Notes: a model not told the origin generated them from the sequence alone. Counted from the first letter of the stretch, positions 54,089 to 63,909 are shown. The stretch: DNA of 64,000 bases from Chlorogloea sp. CCALA 695 (GCF_003003885.1 NZ_PVWN01000013.1:39850-103849), one strand, 5' to 3'. Translations and numbers: made by a program.

Positions 54089-54226
54089 TTAGGGTGAAGT
54101 TGTAGGGGATGTTACGGGAGATTCTGCTGGTGATGGGCTTGCACCATCTCCACCAGTTTGACTGCAAGCTCCTACGCCTGCCAATAAACCGAATACCAAA
54201 GCAATACTAATGACTTTTATTTTCAT
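54089..54226 (-). CDS. small predicted lipoprotein
   Basis: A 45-aa peptide beginning MKIKVISIALVFGLLAGVGA followed by Cys21, a lipobox-like cleavage site, then a Gly/Ser/Pro/Thr tail (SPSPAESPVTSPTTSP). ATG 54226 has AGAGGAG 5-6 nt upstream, so translation from here is convincing; the longer frame starting at 54289 has no such site. Such minimal lipoproteins are frequent in cyanobacteria; function unknown. Confidence 0.72.
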   Translation of the reverse strand: MKIKVISIALVFGLLAGVGACSQTGGDGASPSPAESPVTSPTTSP

Positions 54227-54487
54227 AACTCCTCTTTCGCCAATGGCGGCATAACATGATTGCGCCGCTTGTTGATTAAGATACCGCATTTGTTGACTTT
54301 TGTTAAATCAAGACAATTCTATTTGTTTGCTGCTTCCTAACTTTGAGGGAAATTAGCCAGAGCAAAGAGGCACTGCTGGCAAGCCCAAATCTCAAAAAAT
54401 TTTGTAATTATCCCTTCTTCATTGATTAAAATTCTAAAATAACCGAGAGTAACTTATTATAGCTAAATCAATTTTGAGAATTTATTT

Positions 54488-54985
54488 ATGCGTGTTGTTG
54501 CCAATGCCTCAGTTATTTCTAAGTCTAAGCCGCTTTCTGGGAAAACTCAACTTCTTGGCGATCGCGCCCAGCGCCAAGTAACTACTATCAAGCCCCGTAG
54601 ACTAGCCTCCCCAACTTCTCTACGATCGCGCCCGTTGCCTCTTTGGTTTTTACACCTGAGCTTGTGGCAGCGTCGTGCCAGCATCGCTACCTTATTGCTG
54701 ATTGCCGGAACGTTAATAACTTATAGCTCTACAGTTTATTTGCAACAACAATGGAGTCAGCAATTTCGCAAGCTAGAAAACTTGCAACGTCAAGAAAGGC
54801 GATTAACCGCCACTAATGAGGGGTTAAAAAATCAACTAGCCTCGGAAGCGGAGCAGCCATCTACAGATCTCGTCCCACCAAATCCGGCGGACGCAATTAT
54901 TTTGAAAGCATTTAAGCCCAAAAGTAATCCCTCGTTGATTAAACCAGAAGCTCAACCAAAAATTGATATTCCTTCGGGCTATTAA
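54488..54985 (+). CDS. FtsL-like division protein
   Basis: A 165-aa bitopic protein: basic N-terminus (about 65 aa), one transmembrane helix (ASIATLLLIAGTLITYSSTVYL), a short coiled coil (QQWSQQFRKLENLQRQERRL) and a Pro/Lys-rich tail. This layout and the position directly upstream of ftsI suggest FtsL, a partner of the septal transpeptidase. FtsL proteins diverge strongly, so identity rests on topology and context. Confidence 0.72.
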   Translation: MRVVANASVISKSKPLSGKTQLLGDRAQRQVTTIKPRRLASPTSLRSRPLPLWFLHLSLWQRRASIATLLLIAGTLITYSSTVYLQQQWSQQFRKLENLQRQERRLTATNEGLKNQLASEAEQPSTDLVPPNPADAIILKAFKPKSNPSLIKPEAQPKIDIPSGY

Positions 54986-55075
54986 AAATAAATTAAGATT
55001 GCATTCGGGTAATATTAAGGCTAACCTAATGCCAGACAAAGGCTCATACGCTGACCTCCTCGCTATTTTGTCATA

Positions 55076-56914
55076 ATGCCAACTTCAGTTCCCCCCTCTA
55101 ATCGTTCTAATGGCGATCGCCAAGGTAAAAGGCGGCAGAAATTGCGCCTACAAGCAAAGCATGACAGCTATTTAAAACCGCAATTGTTTTCGGTTCGGCT
55201 GTGGCTAATTTGGGGGTTTTTAGTTGCTGTAGCGATGGGGTTAGGAGTGCAGTTGTTTCGGTTGCAAGTGCTGCACGGAGCGGAGCTATCCAGTAAGGCA
55301 AAAAAACAGCAAGTAATTTCTTTGCGTCCGTTTATTCCTCGTCGCCCGGTGATAGATCGTGTTAATAATGTTTTAGCAATCGACAGACCAGTTTATACTT
55401 TGTACGCTCACCCTAAATTATTTAAGAAATCCTCCGCAGAAGTTGCCAAGAAGTTAAGTAGCTTACTCCAACGTCCTGCTGGGGAATTGGAAAACAAATT
55501 TAACAGCCGTGATACGGGGCTACGGTTAGCGCCAGTATTGGGTGAAGAAGTTGCCGAAAAAATTAGTAAGCTGCGCTTGGATGGGTTAGAGCTAATTGAA
55601 GAATACTCGCGTTTTTACCCGCAAAAAGACCTAGTTGGGGATGTAGTCGGTTACGTCAATCTTGATCGTAGCGGTCAAGCAGGAGTAGAGTACAGTCAAC
55701 AAAAGTGGTTAGAACGCTCTATAAATACCGTCAAGCTCAATCGGCGGGGCGATGGAGCATTAATGAGCGATCGCTCTCCTGCCGGATTTTTACACGTAGA
55801 TGATCTCAGGTTACAGCTAACTATCGACACTCGCTTGCAAAGAGCTTCAAGGCTTAGGCTTAAAGAACAATTACAAAAGTTTGGGGCAAAACGTGGTAGC
55901 GCGATCGTTATGGATGCTAAAGATGGAGCCATACTGACAATGGTTTCCTATCCTTCCTACGATCCCAATACTTATGCCAAAGCAGATTTTAAATTATTTA
56001 AAAATTGGGCGTTATCCGACCTTTATGAACCCGGATCGACTTTTAAGCCCATAAATGTAGCGATCGCTCTAGATAGTGGTGTAATTCAACCAGATAGCGT
56101 ATTTGCTGACCCTGATGTGATCACTGTCGGCGGCTGGCCTATCAGCAACGCGGAAAAAGAAGATCGTTACTCACTCTCTGTCGCCGGAATTTTGCAGTAT
56201 TCTAGCAACGTTGGCATGGTGCAAATTATGCAACGCATGAAACCTGTTGAATATTACAAATGGTTGCAAAAAATAGAGTTAAATAAGCCTTTAGGGATAG
56301 ATTTACCTTTTGAAACGGCAGGTCAAATTAAAGATCGCAATGAGTTCATTTCTTCTCCAATTGAACCTGCCACTACTTCCTTTGGGCAAGGATTTTCTTT
56401 AACGCCAATTAAGCTAGTCCAACTTGTTGCCGCTTTAGCTAATGGCGGTAAATTAGTAACTCCTCACGTTGTCGCCGGACTTGTAGACGCGAAAGGAAAA
56501 AGCCACTGGCAACCACCTTTACCCGCAGAAAAGCAACTTTTTTCGCCCAAAACTACCCAGGAGGTAGTCAAAATGATGGAAAAGGTGGTGAAAGAAGGTA
56601 CAGGCAAAGCTGCCCAAATTCCTGGCTATCGATTGGCTGGAAAAACTGGCACTGCTCAAAAAGCAAGTCCTACAGGTCGCGGCTATTCTAGTGGGGCGAA
56701 AATTACTAGCTTTGTCAGTATTTTTCCTGTAGAGGCTCCGCGTTACGTAGTGTTAGTCGTAATAGATGAACCAAAAGGCATCGCTTTTGGCTCTACTACC
56801 GCCGCTCCTGTAGTTAAATCAATTATAGAATCGCTAATTGCCATTGAAAGAATCCCACCTAGCCAGCCTATAGCTGTTAAAGCTAGTCCCAGTCCTCAAG
56901 TAAGTAGAGATTAA
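55076..56914 (+). CDS. ftsI: peptidoglycan transpeptidase, class B PBP (FtsI-like)
   Basis: A 612-aa penicillin-binding protein for septal peptidoglycan crosslinking. Single N-terminal membrane helix (LWLIWGFLVAVAMGLGVQLF), dimerisation/pedestal region (RRPVIDRVNNVLAIDRPVY; RFYPQKDLVGDVVGYVN), then the transpeptidase domain with S321-T-F-K324, S376-S-N378 and K523-T-G525. All three active-site motifs are intact. It follows the FtsL-like gene by 90 bp. Confidence 0.95.
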   Translation: MPTSVPPSNRSNGDRQGKRRQKLRLQAKHDSYLKPQLFSVRLWLIWGFLVAVAMGLGVQLFRLQVLHGAELSSKAKKQQVISLRPFIPRRPVIDRVNNVLAIDRPVYTLYAHPKLFKKSSAEVAKKLSSLLQRPAGELENKFNSRDTGLRLAPVLGEEVAEKISKLRLDGLELIEEYSRFYPQKDLVGDVVGYVNLDRSGQAGVEYSQQKWLERSINTVKLNRRGDGALMSDRSPAGFLHVDDLRLQLTIDTRLQRASRLRLKEQLQKFGAKRGSAIVMDAKDGAILTMVSYPSYDPNTYAKADFKLFKNWALSDLYEPGSTFKPINVAIALDSGVIQPDSVFADPDVITVGGWPISNAEKEDRYSLSVAGILQYSSNVGMVQIMQRMKPVEYYKWLQKIELNKPLGIDLPFETAGQIKDRNEFISSPIEPATTSFGQGFSLTPIKLVQLVAALANGGKLVTPHVVAGLVDAKGKSHWQPPLPAEKQLFSPKTTQEVVKMMEKVVKEGTGKAAQIPGYRLAGKTGTAQKASPTGRGYSSGAKITSFVSIFPVEAPRYVVLVVIDEPKGIAFGSTTAAPVVKSIIESLIAIERIPPSQPIAVKASPSPQVSRD

Positions 56915-56986
56915 ATTTTTAGCGGAGGGAACTCTAGATAATCGCTAAAATTAAAGAATATTCTAAAAATAAAGGACGATTGTTAA

Positions 56987-57595
56987 GTGATTCCTATCGT
57001 TATTGAGCAATCCGGTCGCGGGGAACGCGCTTTTGATATTTATTCCCGCTTGTTAAGAGAGCGGATAGTGTTTTTAGGGCAAAAGGTTGATTCTAACTTA
57101 GCCAACTTGATCGTTGCTCAACTACTGTTTTTAGATGCCGAGGACGCAGAAAAAGATATTTTCCTCTATATCAATTCTCCTGGCGGTTCGGTAACGGCAG
57201 GTATGGGTATTTTCGATACTATTAAACACATTCGCCCTGATGTTTGCACTATTTGTACTGGTCTTGCCGCAAGTATGGGCGCTTTTTTGCTCAGTGCGGG
57301 GACAAAAGGCAAGCGGATGAGCTTACCCAATTCGCGGATTATGATCCACCAACCCCTAGGGGGAGCGCAAGGACAAGCTACGGATATTGAAATTCAGGCA
57401 AAAGAAATTCTTTACCACAAAAGAAAGCTGAATCAGCATTTAGCCGAACATACGGGTCAACCGATTGAGAAAATTCAAGAGGACACCGAGCGAGACTTTT
57501 TTATGTCTCCATCGGAAGCTAAAGATTATGGTCTGATTGATCAAGTAATTAACCGTCACGCTGCGGGTAGCCGACCCATGGCTGTAGTAGGCTAA
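56987..57595 (+). CDS. clpP: ATP-dependent Clp protease proteolytic subunit
   Basis: A 202-aa serine peptidase that forms the Clp chamber with ClpC/ClpX. Catalytic triad Ser96 (GLAASMGAF), His121 ([10 protein letters not shown]) and Asp170 (DTERDFFMS) is complete, so it is a ClpP and not the inactive ClpR form. Start codon GTG 56987, with AAAGGA about 10 nt upstream. Cyanobacteria have several clpP genes; which paralogue this is cannot be told by eye. A strong terminator follows. Confidence 0.96.
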   Translation: MIPIVIEQSGRGERAFDIYSRLLRERIVFLGQKVDSNLANLIVAQLLFLDAEDAEKDIFLYINSPGGSVTAGMGIFDTIKHIRPDVCTICTGLAASMGAFLLSAGTKGKRMSLPNSRIMIHQPLGGAQGQATDIEIQAKEILYHKRKLNQHLAEHTGQPIEKIQEDTERDFFMSPSEAKDYGLIDQVINRHAAGSRPMAVVG

Positions 57596-57610
57596 AATTA
57601 TTGGGAAAGT

Positions 57611-57648
57611 GAATCCTCTTGGTGGAAATCAAGAGGATTCATTTTTTT
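57611..57648 (+). terminator. clpP terminator
   Basis: GAATCCTCTTG (57611-57621), 8-nt loop, CAAGAGGATTC (57630-57640), then A and seven T residues. The T-run overlaps the stop of the convergent gene at 57647. Confidence 0.95.
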
Positions 57649-58507
57649 AGCTCGTTGCTTGCAAATGCTGGAAAAAATCTTTTAATTCTTGGTAACTTAA
57701 GTATTGGCGCGATCGCACTTTATAATTTTCCATCAGATAATCTTGACCCTGTTGATTATTCCACCCCAAACGTTCAAGTTCTTTGCCAGTTTGAGCAAAT
57801 ACTTGTAGGTAGTTCAAAAATTCAAATAATTGTTCCGTACTCAGCAAATCGCGCGATGCTTTTTTGTAAATGCGGTTGATATATTTCCGTTCTTGCTCGG
57901 CCGTCCAGCGCAAGTTTCTTAGCTCAGTTTCAATTGCAATCAATGTATCAGATAAGTCTATTGGCTCTATGGAATCGTTTATCGGCGACTCCGGTGTAAA
58001 GGTAGGCGAGATAAAGGGGGTAACGTTGTTAAAAGAAGCAACGGGATTATTAGTAGCTGGGCTAATAGTTTCAATCCCAAATTCCTCAATTACCAGGTCA
58101 GAATTAAGCTCCGGTGGCGCAGAGTAATCTTTTGAACTAATAGGCGCAAATTCTGGATAATCGTCTAGATCCGGGGGAGAGGTTGGCGCAAAGCTACGTT
58201 CTGAATTGCTCAAGTTTGTAACACTAATTGGAGCAGTTAATTCGGAAATAGCAGGAACAAGATCGCCTTCTTGGGGTGATGTTACTTGTACGGAGGGAGT
58301 AATTTCAGGAGTAGAAATAAGCGAGATCGCTCTTAGTCTTGCTTTGTCTTCAGCAAGTTCTACGGTTTCGGCGGCGGCTATGCCTGTAGCACGGATAACA
58401 TTTTCAATTTGAACGGATACTTGAACTATAAATCTACCTTGATAAATAGTCAGTAATTGCGATAATAGACTGGCGGTAGGATAACGTGCTTGAAATTGAG
58501 CCAACAT
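57647..58507 (-). CDS. conserved hypothetical protein
   Basis: A 286-aa cytoplasmic protein in three parts: an N-terminal domain (MLAQFQARYPTASLLSQLLT, IYQGRFIVQVSVQIENVIRA) resembling a nucleotide-stretch/RNA-binding-like fold seen in cyanobacterial hypotheticals, with KARLRAISLI; a long Pro/Ser/acidic linker (about residues 85-185); and a helical C-terminal domain (WTAEQERKYINRIYKKASRD, LLSTEQLFEFLNYLQVFAQT, SYQELKDFFQHLQA). No catalytic motif seen; fold statements are inference. Confidence 0.7.
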   Translation of the reverse strand: MLAQFQARYPTASLLSQLLTIYQGRFIVQVSVQIENVIRATGIAAAETVELAEDKARLRAISLISTPEITPSVQVTSPQEGDLVPAISELTAPISVTNLSNSERSFAPTSPPDLDDYPEFAPISSKDYSAPPELNSDLVIEEFGIETISPATNNPVASFNNVTPFISPTFTPESPINDSIEPIDLSDTLIAIETELRNLRWTAEQERKYINRIYKKASRDLLSTEQLFEFLNYLQVFAQTGKELERLGWNNQQGQDYLMENYKVRSRQYLSYQELKDFFQHLQATS

Positions 58508-58962
58508 ATAACAATTTGCTAAGATAATTTTCTTTATTTGTTTAGCGTCGCCTAGTTTTACGTGTCAAGGGCGATCGCCTGGAGTCAAAAACTGAGATAA
58601 TACACTTAAAGTGCGATCGCGTGGCTACTTTAGTAAAATCCGACATTTAGGCACTACTTTCTTATCCTAGATGTTTATTGATAAGTCCGCTCGATTTAGA
58701 ATAAATATAAAGATAGTTTGCAACCTCTTGAGCAAGTTTACTTCAGCTACCCACTTAAAGACTAAGGAATTGATCGCATCATTACCGTTACAAAATTAAG
58801 TATAGGGCGACTTCTTGAGTTAAACCTTGTCAAAGAAAGTAACAAGTAGGCGATGCTTTTTGAAGTTCGCGCCGCTAGCTGAAATGTCTACTGGCTAGCA
58901 GCAAGGTTAGATCGCACTTGTTGAAGCAATAATAATTTTTCCACCGGAGGGCGGTTCGCTAC
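58508..58962. other. leader region of the RNase II-like gene
   Basis: About 455 bp with no supported gene. It separates divergent starts. The end carries GGAGGG about 10 nt before ATG 58963. A GCTAGC pair near 58875-58900 could form a small hairpin. Two GCGATCGC sites lie near its left end. Confidence 0.45.
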
Positions 58963-61293
58963 ATGGAACTTTTTTCAATCGCTACACTACTCGCAAATTT
59001 TACAGATGATAAATTAATTGCTGCTAAAGTCTTAGAGAAAAAACTTGATTGCTCTGAGGAGCAGTCCATTGATAAATTACATATCGCTTTGGATGTATTA
59101 GAAAAAGTTGGCATCGTTGCCAAAGATCGCGGCAAATATCGCCGAGTATACGAAGAAGATTTGATTGAAGCAAAATTGCGCTGTTCTAGTAAAGGCTTTT
59201 GCTTTGCCATTCAACAAGGCGAAGGAGTAGAAGACATATATATTCGCGAAAGTCACCTCAGTACAGGTTGGAATGGCGATCGCGTTTTGGTCAAACTTAC
59301 CAAGGAAGGCAGCCGCCGTCGCAGTCCTGAAGGAGAAGTAAAGTTAATTGTCGAGCGCTCCAATCACAGCTTACTAGCACGAATTAAGCAGGCAAATAAC
59401 GGCGCAATGCGTGCAGTACCTCTAGACGATCGCTTATTGTTTGAAATTGATTTGCAACCAGACGGCGAACATAATCTAGAATCAGCAATCAATCATCTAG
59501 TTCATGTCGAAATTCAACGCTACCCTTTAGCTCAGTTTCCGCCCATTGGTAAAGTAGTCCAAATTCTCGGTAGCGATGCGGAAGCCGCCGCAGATATCGA
59601 TTTAGTTTGCTGTAAGCATGACTTACCAAGAGTTTTTTCACCAGTAGTCGATGTTGCTGCTCAAAGTTTACCCAAATCTGTAAGTAAAGATGAGATCAAA
59701 GCCCGGATGGATTTGCGATCGCTCTTTACTTTGACAATTGGAGAAGAATCAGGGATAGAAGCAACAATTATTGAAAATGCTTTTTCTTTAGAACAAACTC
59801 CGGCTGGACACTGGCAACTTGGAGTCCATATCGCTGATGTTGCCCATTACATTACCCCAGAAGTAGTTACTTTAGACCGAGAGAGTTTAAAACGAGGTAG
59901 CGCCGTCTATTTGGGCGACACAGTGCTGCCAATGTTACCGGAGGCTGTTTTAGAGTCCTGTGCTTTGCTACCGGAGCGCGATCGCCTCTGCATCTCTGCC
60001 TTGATTACTATTGATGCGACAAGCGGACAAATAGTTGAATTTGAAATTCAGCCCACGATCATCAATGTAAATCGCCAAGTAAACGCCAAACAATCCCTTA
60101 GCTCAGAAGACGAAGTAAATAGTCAGCTAGACCAACTTTTAACATTAAGCAAGTTAATTAGAGGTCAACGCTTACAACGAGGCAGTTTTGAACTCAAGCT
60201 ACCACCCCGCCTCAATTATTACCAAGATGAAGGGATGTTAGGGGCGGTAGTAGTTACATCAACAGAAAACGAGCAATCGTCGCCAGCAATAGGGTTAATG
60301 GTGACAGAATTTGTTTTACTAGCAAATCAAGTAGTTGCAAGTCACTTACAAGCCCTGGGCGTTCCAGCAATTTATCGCTCCCAATCAGCCCCCGATGTCG
60401 AAGACGTGGAGGAAATGATTAAACTAGCACATAATTTAGGAGCGCAAATAGCACTTACTGATAATTCAGTTACACCAATTGATTTTCAACGTTTTTTAGA
60501 GCAATATGCGACCTTGCCATCAGAGCAAGTATTAAATTATTTACTGCAAGCAACCCTCAAAAACGCTACTTATAGCTTGCAAGCTCTGCCGCACTTTGGT
60601 TTAGGTTTAGATTACTACACTCGTTGTACTTTCCCCTTGCGACGTTACGGCGATTTGCTGATTCAAAGGGTATTGCATACCATATTTGAACAAGGACGCG
60701 ATCGCCGTACTACCCGCGCCAAAGAAGGTGTTAATCTTCGTCATAGTTCCGCACGGGGTAATATTAGTTGGAATGTGCTGCCTACAGAGATTCATCAAGA
60801 ACTAGAAGCAGATTTAGGACGAGTAATTATTCCAATGGGCGATCGCGAAAAAGAGGTTCAAGACGCGGAGGAAGATTTGCTAGGGCTGCAAAAAGCCCAA
60901 ATTATGAAGCAGCGTACTGGTGATGTTTTTGAAGGCTTAATTACTGGAGTCCAGTCTTACGGCTTTTTTGTCGAAATTGCCCTACCTGCAGAAAATGGCA
61001 GACAATTACAAGTTGAAGGGTTAGTTCATGTTAGTTCGCTTAAAGACGATTGGTACGAGTACAGAGCTAGATTGCAAGCGCTGTTTGGGCGAAAGAATCG
61101 CGCTTCTTACCGTTTAGGCGATCGCGTAGAAGTTCAAGTTAAAAGCGTTGACTATTACCGCCAGCAAATTGATTTAGTTACAGTCAATAGTAATAATAGC
61201 GATCGCCAAGCAAGTAACGACACTTTCAACGTTAATGATACCGATCCATTGAGCGAGGATGACTTAGAACCTTACACTGACGATGAGCTATAG
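58963..61293 (+). CDS. RNase II/R-family protein, Zam-like, with altered active site
   Basis: A 776-aa RNB-family protein: N-terminal winged-helix/cold-shock part (residues 1-100, SSKGFCFAIQQGEGVEDIYI), a central RNB domain (GHWQLGVHIADVAHYITPEV; YLGDTVLPMLPEAVLESCAL; YYTRCTFPLRRYGDLLIQRV) and a C-terminal S1 domain (GDVFEGLITGVQSYGFFVEI). In active RNase II/R the segment before AFSL carries four aspartates (pattern TID..DAKDLDDA); here it reads TIGEESGIEATIIENAFSL, so the metal-binding Asp set is absent. This resembles the second, Zam-type homologue of cyanobacteria, which may bind RNA without cutting it. ATG 58963 has GGAGGG upstream. Confidence 0.88.
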   Translation: MELFSIATLLANFTDDKLIAAKVLEKKLDCSEEQSIDKLHIALDVLEKVGIVAKDRGKYRRVYEEDLIEAKLRCSSKGFCFAIQQGEGVEDIYIRESHLSTGWNGDRVLVKLTKEGSRRRSPEGEVKLIVERSNHSLLARIKQANNGAMRAVPLDDRLLFEIDLQPDGEHNLESAINHLVHVEIQRYPLAQFPPIGKVVQILGSDAEAAADIDLVCCKHDLPRVFSPVVDVAAQSLPKSVSKDEIKARMDLRSLFTLTIGEESGIEATIIENAFSLEQTPAGHWQLGVHIADVAHYITPEVVTLDRESLKRGSAVYLGDTVLPMLPEAVLESCALLPERDRLCISALITIDATSGQIVEFEIQPTIINVNRQVNAKQSLSSEDEVNSQLDQLLTLSKLIRGQRLQRGSFELKLPPRLNYYQDEGMLGAVVVTSTENEQSSPAIGLMVTEFVLLANQVVASHLQALGVPAIYRSQSAPDVEDVEEMIKLAHNLGAQIALTDNSVTPIDFQRFLEQYATLPSEQVLNYLLQATLKNATYSLQALPHFGLGLDYYTRCTFPLRRYGDLLIQRVLHTIFEQGRDRRTTRAKEGVNLRHSSARGNISWNVLPTEIHQELEADLGRVIIPMGDREKEVQDAEEDLLGLQKAQIMKQRTGDVFEGLITGVQSYGFFVEIALPAENGRQLQVEGLVHVSSLKDDWYEYRARLQALFGRKNRASYRLGDRVEVQVKSVDYYRQQIDLVTVNSNNSDRQASNDTFNVNDTDPLSEDDLEPYTDDEL

Positions 61294-61313
61294 TTCTCTA
61301 TATTTTACTTTGC

Positions 61314-61961
61314 GTGTCTAACCTTACTCAATTAAATTCCCTATCTGTGCCAAAGTTACCTTTAATTTTGGGCGTTACTGGCGCATCTGGACTGATTTAT
61401 GCTGTCCGCGCCGTCAAATTTCTGTTGGCTGCGGGATACAGTATCGAACTTGTTGCCTCCAAGTCTACCTATATGGTTTGGCAGTCAGAGCAAGATATTA
61501 GGATGCCTGTAGAACCAGTTGGGCAAGAGCAATTCTGGCGACAGCAAGCTGGAGTCGAAAGCTTAGGTAAGCTAACTTGTCATCCTTGGGGTGATGTGGG
61601 TGCAAATATTGCTAGTGGCTCTTTTCGCGTTCTAGGAATGATAATTATGCCCTGTAGTATGAGTACCGCCGCTAAGTTAGCGGCGGGCTTAAGCTCCGAC
61701 TTACTAGAACGAGCGGCAGATGTGCAGTTAAAGGAAGGGCGCAAACTTGTAATAGTACCGCGCGAAACTCCTTTTAGCCTAATTCACCTGCAAAACTTGA
61801 CCGCTCTAGCACAGGCTGGAGCAAGAATAGTACCAGCAATTCCGGCATGGTATCATCACCCTCAAACCATTGAAGACTTGGTAGATTTTGTAGTAGCCCG
61901 CGCTCTAGATCAGTTGGACATTGATTGTATTCCAATTGAACGGTGGCAAGGACGTACTTAA
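61314..61961 (+). CDS. ubiX: UbiX-family flavin prenyltransferase
   Basis: A 215-aa flavoprotein that attaches a prenyl group to FMN to make the cofactor of UbiD-type decarboxylases. LILGVTGASGLIYAVRAVKF (FMN phosphate loop), MPCSMSTAAKLAAGLSSDLL, and VIVPRETPFSLIHLQNLTAL with IPAWYHHPQTIEDLVDFVV are diagnostic. GTG 61314 starts it 20 bp after the RNase II-like gene, suggesting a shared transcript. No ubiD partner is in the window. Confidence 0.95.
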   Translation: MSNLTQLNSLSVPKLPLILGVTGASGLIYAVRAVKFLLAAGYSIELVASKSTYMVWQSEQDIRMPVEPVGQEQFWRQQAGVESLGKLTCHPWGDVGANIASGSFRVLGMIIMPCSMSTAAKLAAGLSSDLLERAADVQLKEGRKLVIVPRETPFSLIHLQNLTALAQAGARIVPAIPAWYHHPQTIEDLVDFVVARALDQLDIDCIPIERWQGRT

Positions 61962-62044
61962 AGGCACAATATAATATAGTTCTAGGTTGTAAATATTTTT
62001 GCAACTTAAAGCTATTTTCGTTTCACCTAACGCGCGACTAATGT

Positions 62045-62680
62045 ATGCAAATCATTTTGCTATTGGCAATCCTAGGAGGACTAGCACTGTTATTAGTGCA
62101 AAATTGGTCTCCCGTTCTTCCCTTAGTATTTTTGGGCTTAACAACTCCAGCTTTGCCGTTAGCCGTGTGGATTGTAGTTAGTTTAGCGGCGGGTGGGGGT
62201 ACATCATTAGCGATCGCTAGTTTATTTAACGTAGCAAATTATTTCGCTCAATCCAAACCCAGCAGAAAACGCCCAGTTAAACCGCCGCCTCGTCCTCAAC
62301 CATCGTCTAACACTTCTACTAAGCGACCCCAAGAAAGCAATAATAGCGCTGATGACTGGTTAGAAGATTCTATTAGCGATCAGGATTGGCAATATGAAGA
62401 AAATACGCAAGACTCTGAGAATGCCAAGGTTTCAACCCAAGACTCTAGAAGCTACGAGGGAAATAGCCAAGCCAAAAGCAGCAAACGTCAAGGCTCGGTG
62501 TATTCCTACAGTTACCGGGAGCCTGAAAACTCTAGAGAAGGAAAAACTGAGTCTGTATACGATGCTGACTACCGAGTGCTGACACCACCTTACAAGTCGC
62601 CTAATCCAGCCCAAGATGATGATGACGACGATTGGGGGTTGGATGATGAGCAAGATGATTTGCGATCGCCAAGGCAATAG
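62045..62680 (+). CDS. hypothetical membrane protein with acidic disordered tail
   Basis: A 211-aa protein. Two N-terminal hydrophobic helices (MQIILLLAILGGLALLLVQN and LPLAVWIVVSLAAGGGTSLA) resemble the LapA-like/DUF1049 hairpin; residues 75-211 are charged and low complexity (Pro, Ser, Gln, Asp) with an aspartate run near the end (DDDDDDWGLDDEQDD). Probably membrane-bound with a flexible cytoplasmic tail. No function assigned. Follows ubiX by about 80 bp. Confidence 0.75.
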   Translation: MQIILLLAILGGLALLLVQNWSPVLPLVFLGLTTPALPLAVWIVVSLAAGGGTSLAIASLFNVANYFAQSKPSRKRPVKPPPRPQPSSNTSTKRPQESNNSADDWLEDSISDQDWQYEENTQDSENAKVSTQDSRSYEGNSQAKSSKRQGSVYSYSYREPENSREGKTESVYDADYRVLTPPYKSPNPAQDDDDDDWGLDDEQDDLRSPRQ

Positions 62681-63120
62681 TTATTCATGTTTGTTGTAGT
62701 AGAGCGATCGCACTTAGTCATGAATCCATAGTTCAATATTACTTATTACAACGTTTCCAGCTAAGGTTTTTAAAGAAAGCAGCAGAGTAAATAATTTACT
62801 TTACCATTGTTCAAAAGATAATTAAGCAAAATTATGCAAAGCAACTATTAAGCTTAAAAAGCTACTTTCAAACAGGTTTTCACTTGTATTTTGCTTAATT
62901 TAAACTAATATTTTCACTAAATCTCCAATCAATTCAAAAATATTTCTACGCGAATATACTGTTTTAAATTAAAGTTAGCTACTGGATCTTGAATACATTC
63001 ACATTTTTACTCGTTAATTAAATGTTTTTGTATCATAATTTTAGCATTTGCAACTAATTTGCAAGCTTTATGCAACGCCACGACACATATTAAATTCTGT
63101 ATATAATTTAAGAGAATAAA
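62681..63120. other. AT-rich spacer
   Basis: About 440 bp of AT-rich DNA with one HIP1-like site near 62704. I see no gene, RNA or repeat that I can support. Confidence 0.45.
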
Positions 63121-63509
63121 GTGAAACCAGAAGATATTATTCAAGATATTGTTCAAGATATTGCTTTTGAAGTAGGTAGCGAGTGTTTATCCAAGACTGC
63201 AGCTTCTACTAATAAATTAGGCGCTGTTGTAGGAGCAATTGCAACAGTTGGAGTTTTAGGGGTTACAGGTTCGTCCTATAGCAGTTCCTCTAGCCTTAGT
63301 GGGAGGAGCCTGAGCTGGCGCAAGAGGAGAAGCAGTAATTAAAAGTACCGCCAAAGGCATAAAGTCTACAGTAATAACCGTTGCTAAGAGTACAAGTTCT
63401 GTATTTGCAGGAGTCCTAGATTTATTTATTTAAAAGTAGCGAAGATTTTGTTAATAGAGGATTAGAAAAGCTTGAAAATGAACAATATAGCAATACGAAG
63501 TTCAGTTAG
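63121..63509 (+). pseudogene. frameshifted gene, probable TPR protein remnant
   Basis: GTG 63121 opens MKPEDIIQDIVQDIAFEVGS, continuing to GAVVGAIATVGVLGVTG. A frameshift near 63275 then diverts the frame; the natural continuation is PIAVPLALVGGA, an in-frame TGA, then AGARGEAVIKSTAKGIKSTV to LDLF. Near 63425 a second shift leads to FKSSEDFVNRGLEKLENEQY, which looks like the first helix of a TPR, before TAG at 63507. Two frameshifts and one nonsense change show a dead gene. The TPR array that should follow is missing, and an IS630 fragment lies next door, so insertion may have removed it. Confidence 0.72.
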
Positions 63510-63621
63510 GACTTATAATAGTAATAAAACTTAGAGATCAAAATCAGAATGTCAGCCCCTTGAGCATGAAGAGCTGCGCCAAAAAGTAATAGCAGTAGCC
63601 AGAGGTGAGCGCAAAATAGAT

Positions 63622-63909
63622 GTGAGTCAGATGTTTAATATCAGTCGCAATACTCTAGACCTGTGGTTGGCGCGTCAAGCAGAAACTGGAAGCTGTAAAG
63701 CAAAAGTGGCAATTGGGAAGCCAAAAACGAAGATTAGGGATGGGGAAAGATTTAGAGAGTTTGTGAAACAACATGGGGGAAAAACACAAATTCAAATGGC
63801 TTTGTTGTGGGGAGAAGGTGTGACACAACAAAATATTAGTGATGCTAGGAAAAAAATCGGGATAAGTCGAAAAAAAAGAGTCAGGGGTATCGAGAAAGAG
63901 ATGAAGTGA
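63622..63909 (+). mobile_element. IS630-family transposase, first frame (truncated element)
   Basis: This frame, from GTG 63622, encodes the N-terminal helix-turn-helix of an IS630-type transposase: MFNISRNTLDLWLARQAETG, then FREFVKQHGGKTQIQMALLW and QNISDARKKIGISRKKR. Coding similarity extends upstream in frame to about 63562 (EELRQKVIAVARGERK), where the true start may have been lost; an ATG at 63549 is one frame off. A run of eight A (63870-63877) allows a -1 shift into SQGYRERDEVK, the usual orfA-orfB join in this family. The second frame ends at TAA 63968 after about 25 codons, with no DDE catalytic domain, so the element is truncated and inactive. Confidence 0.85.
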
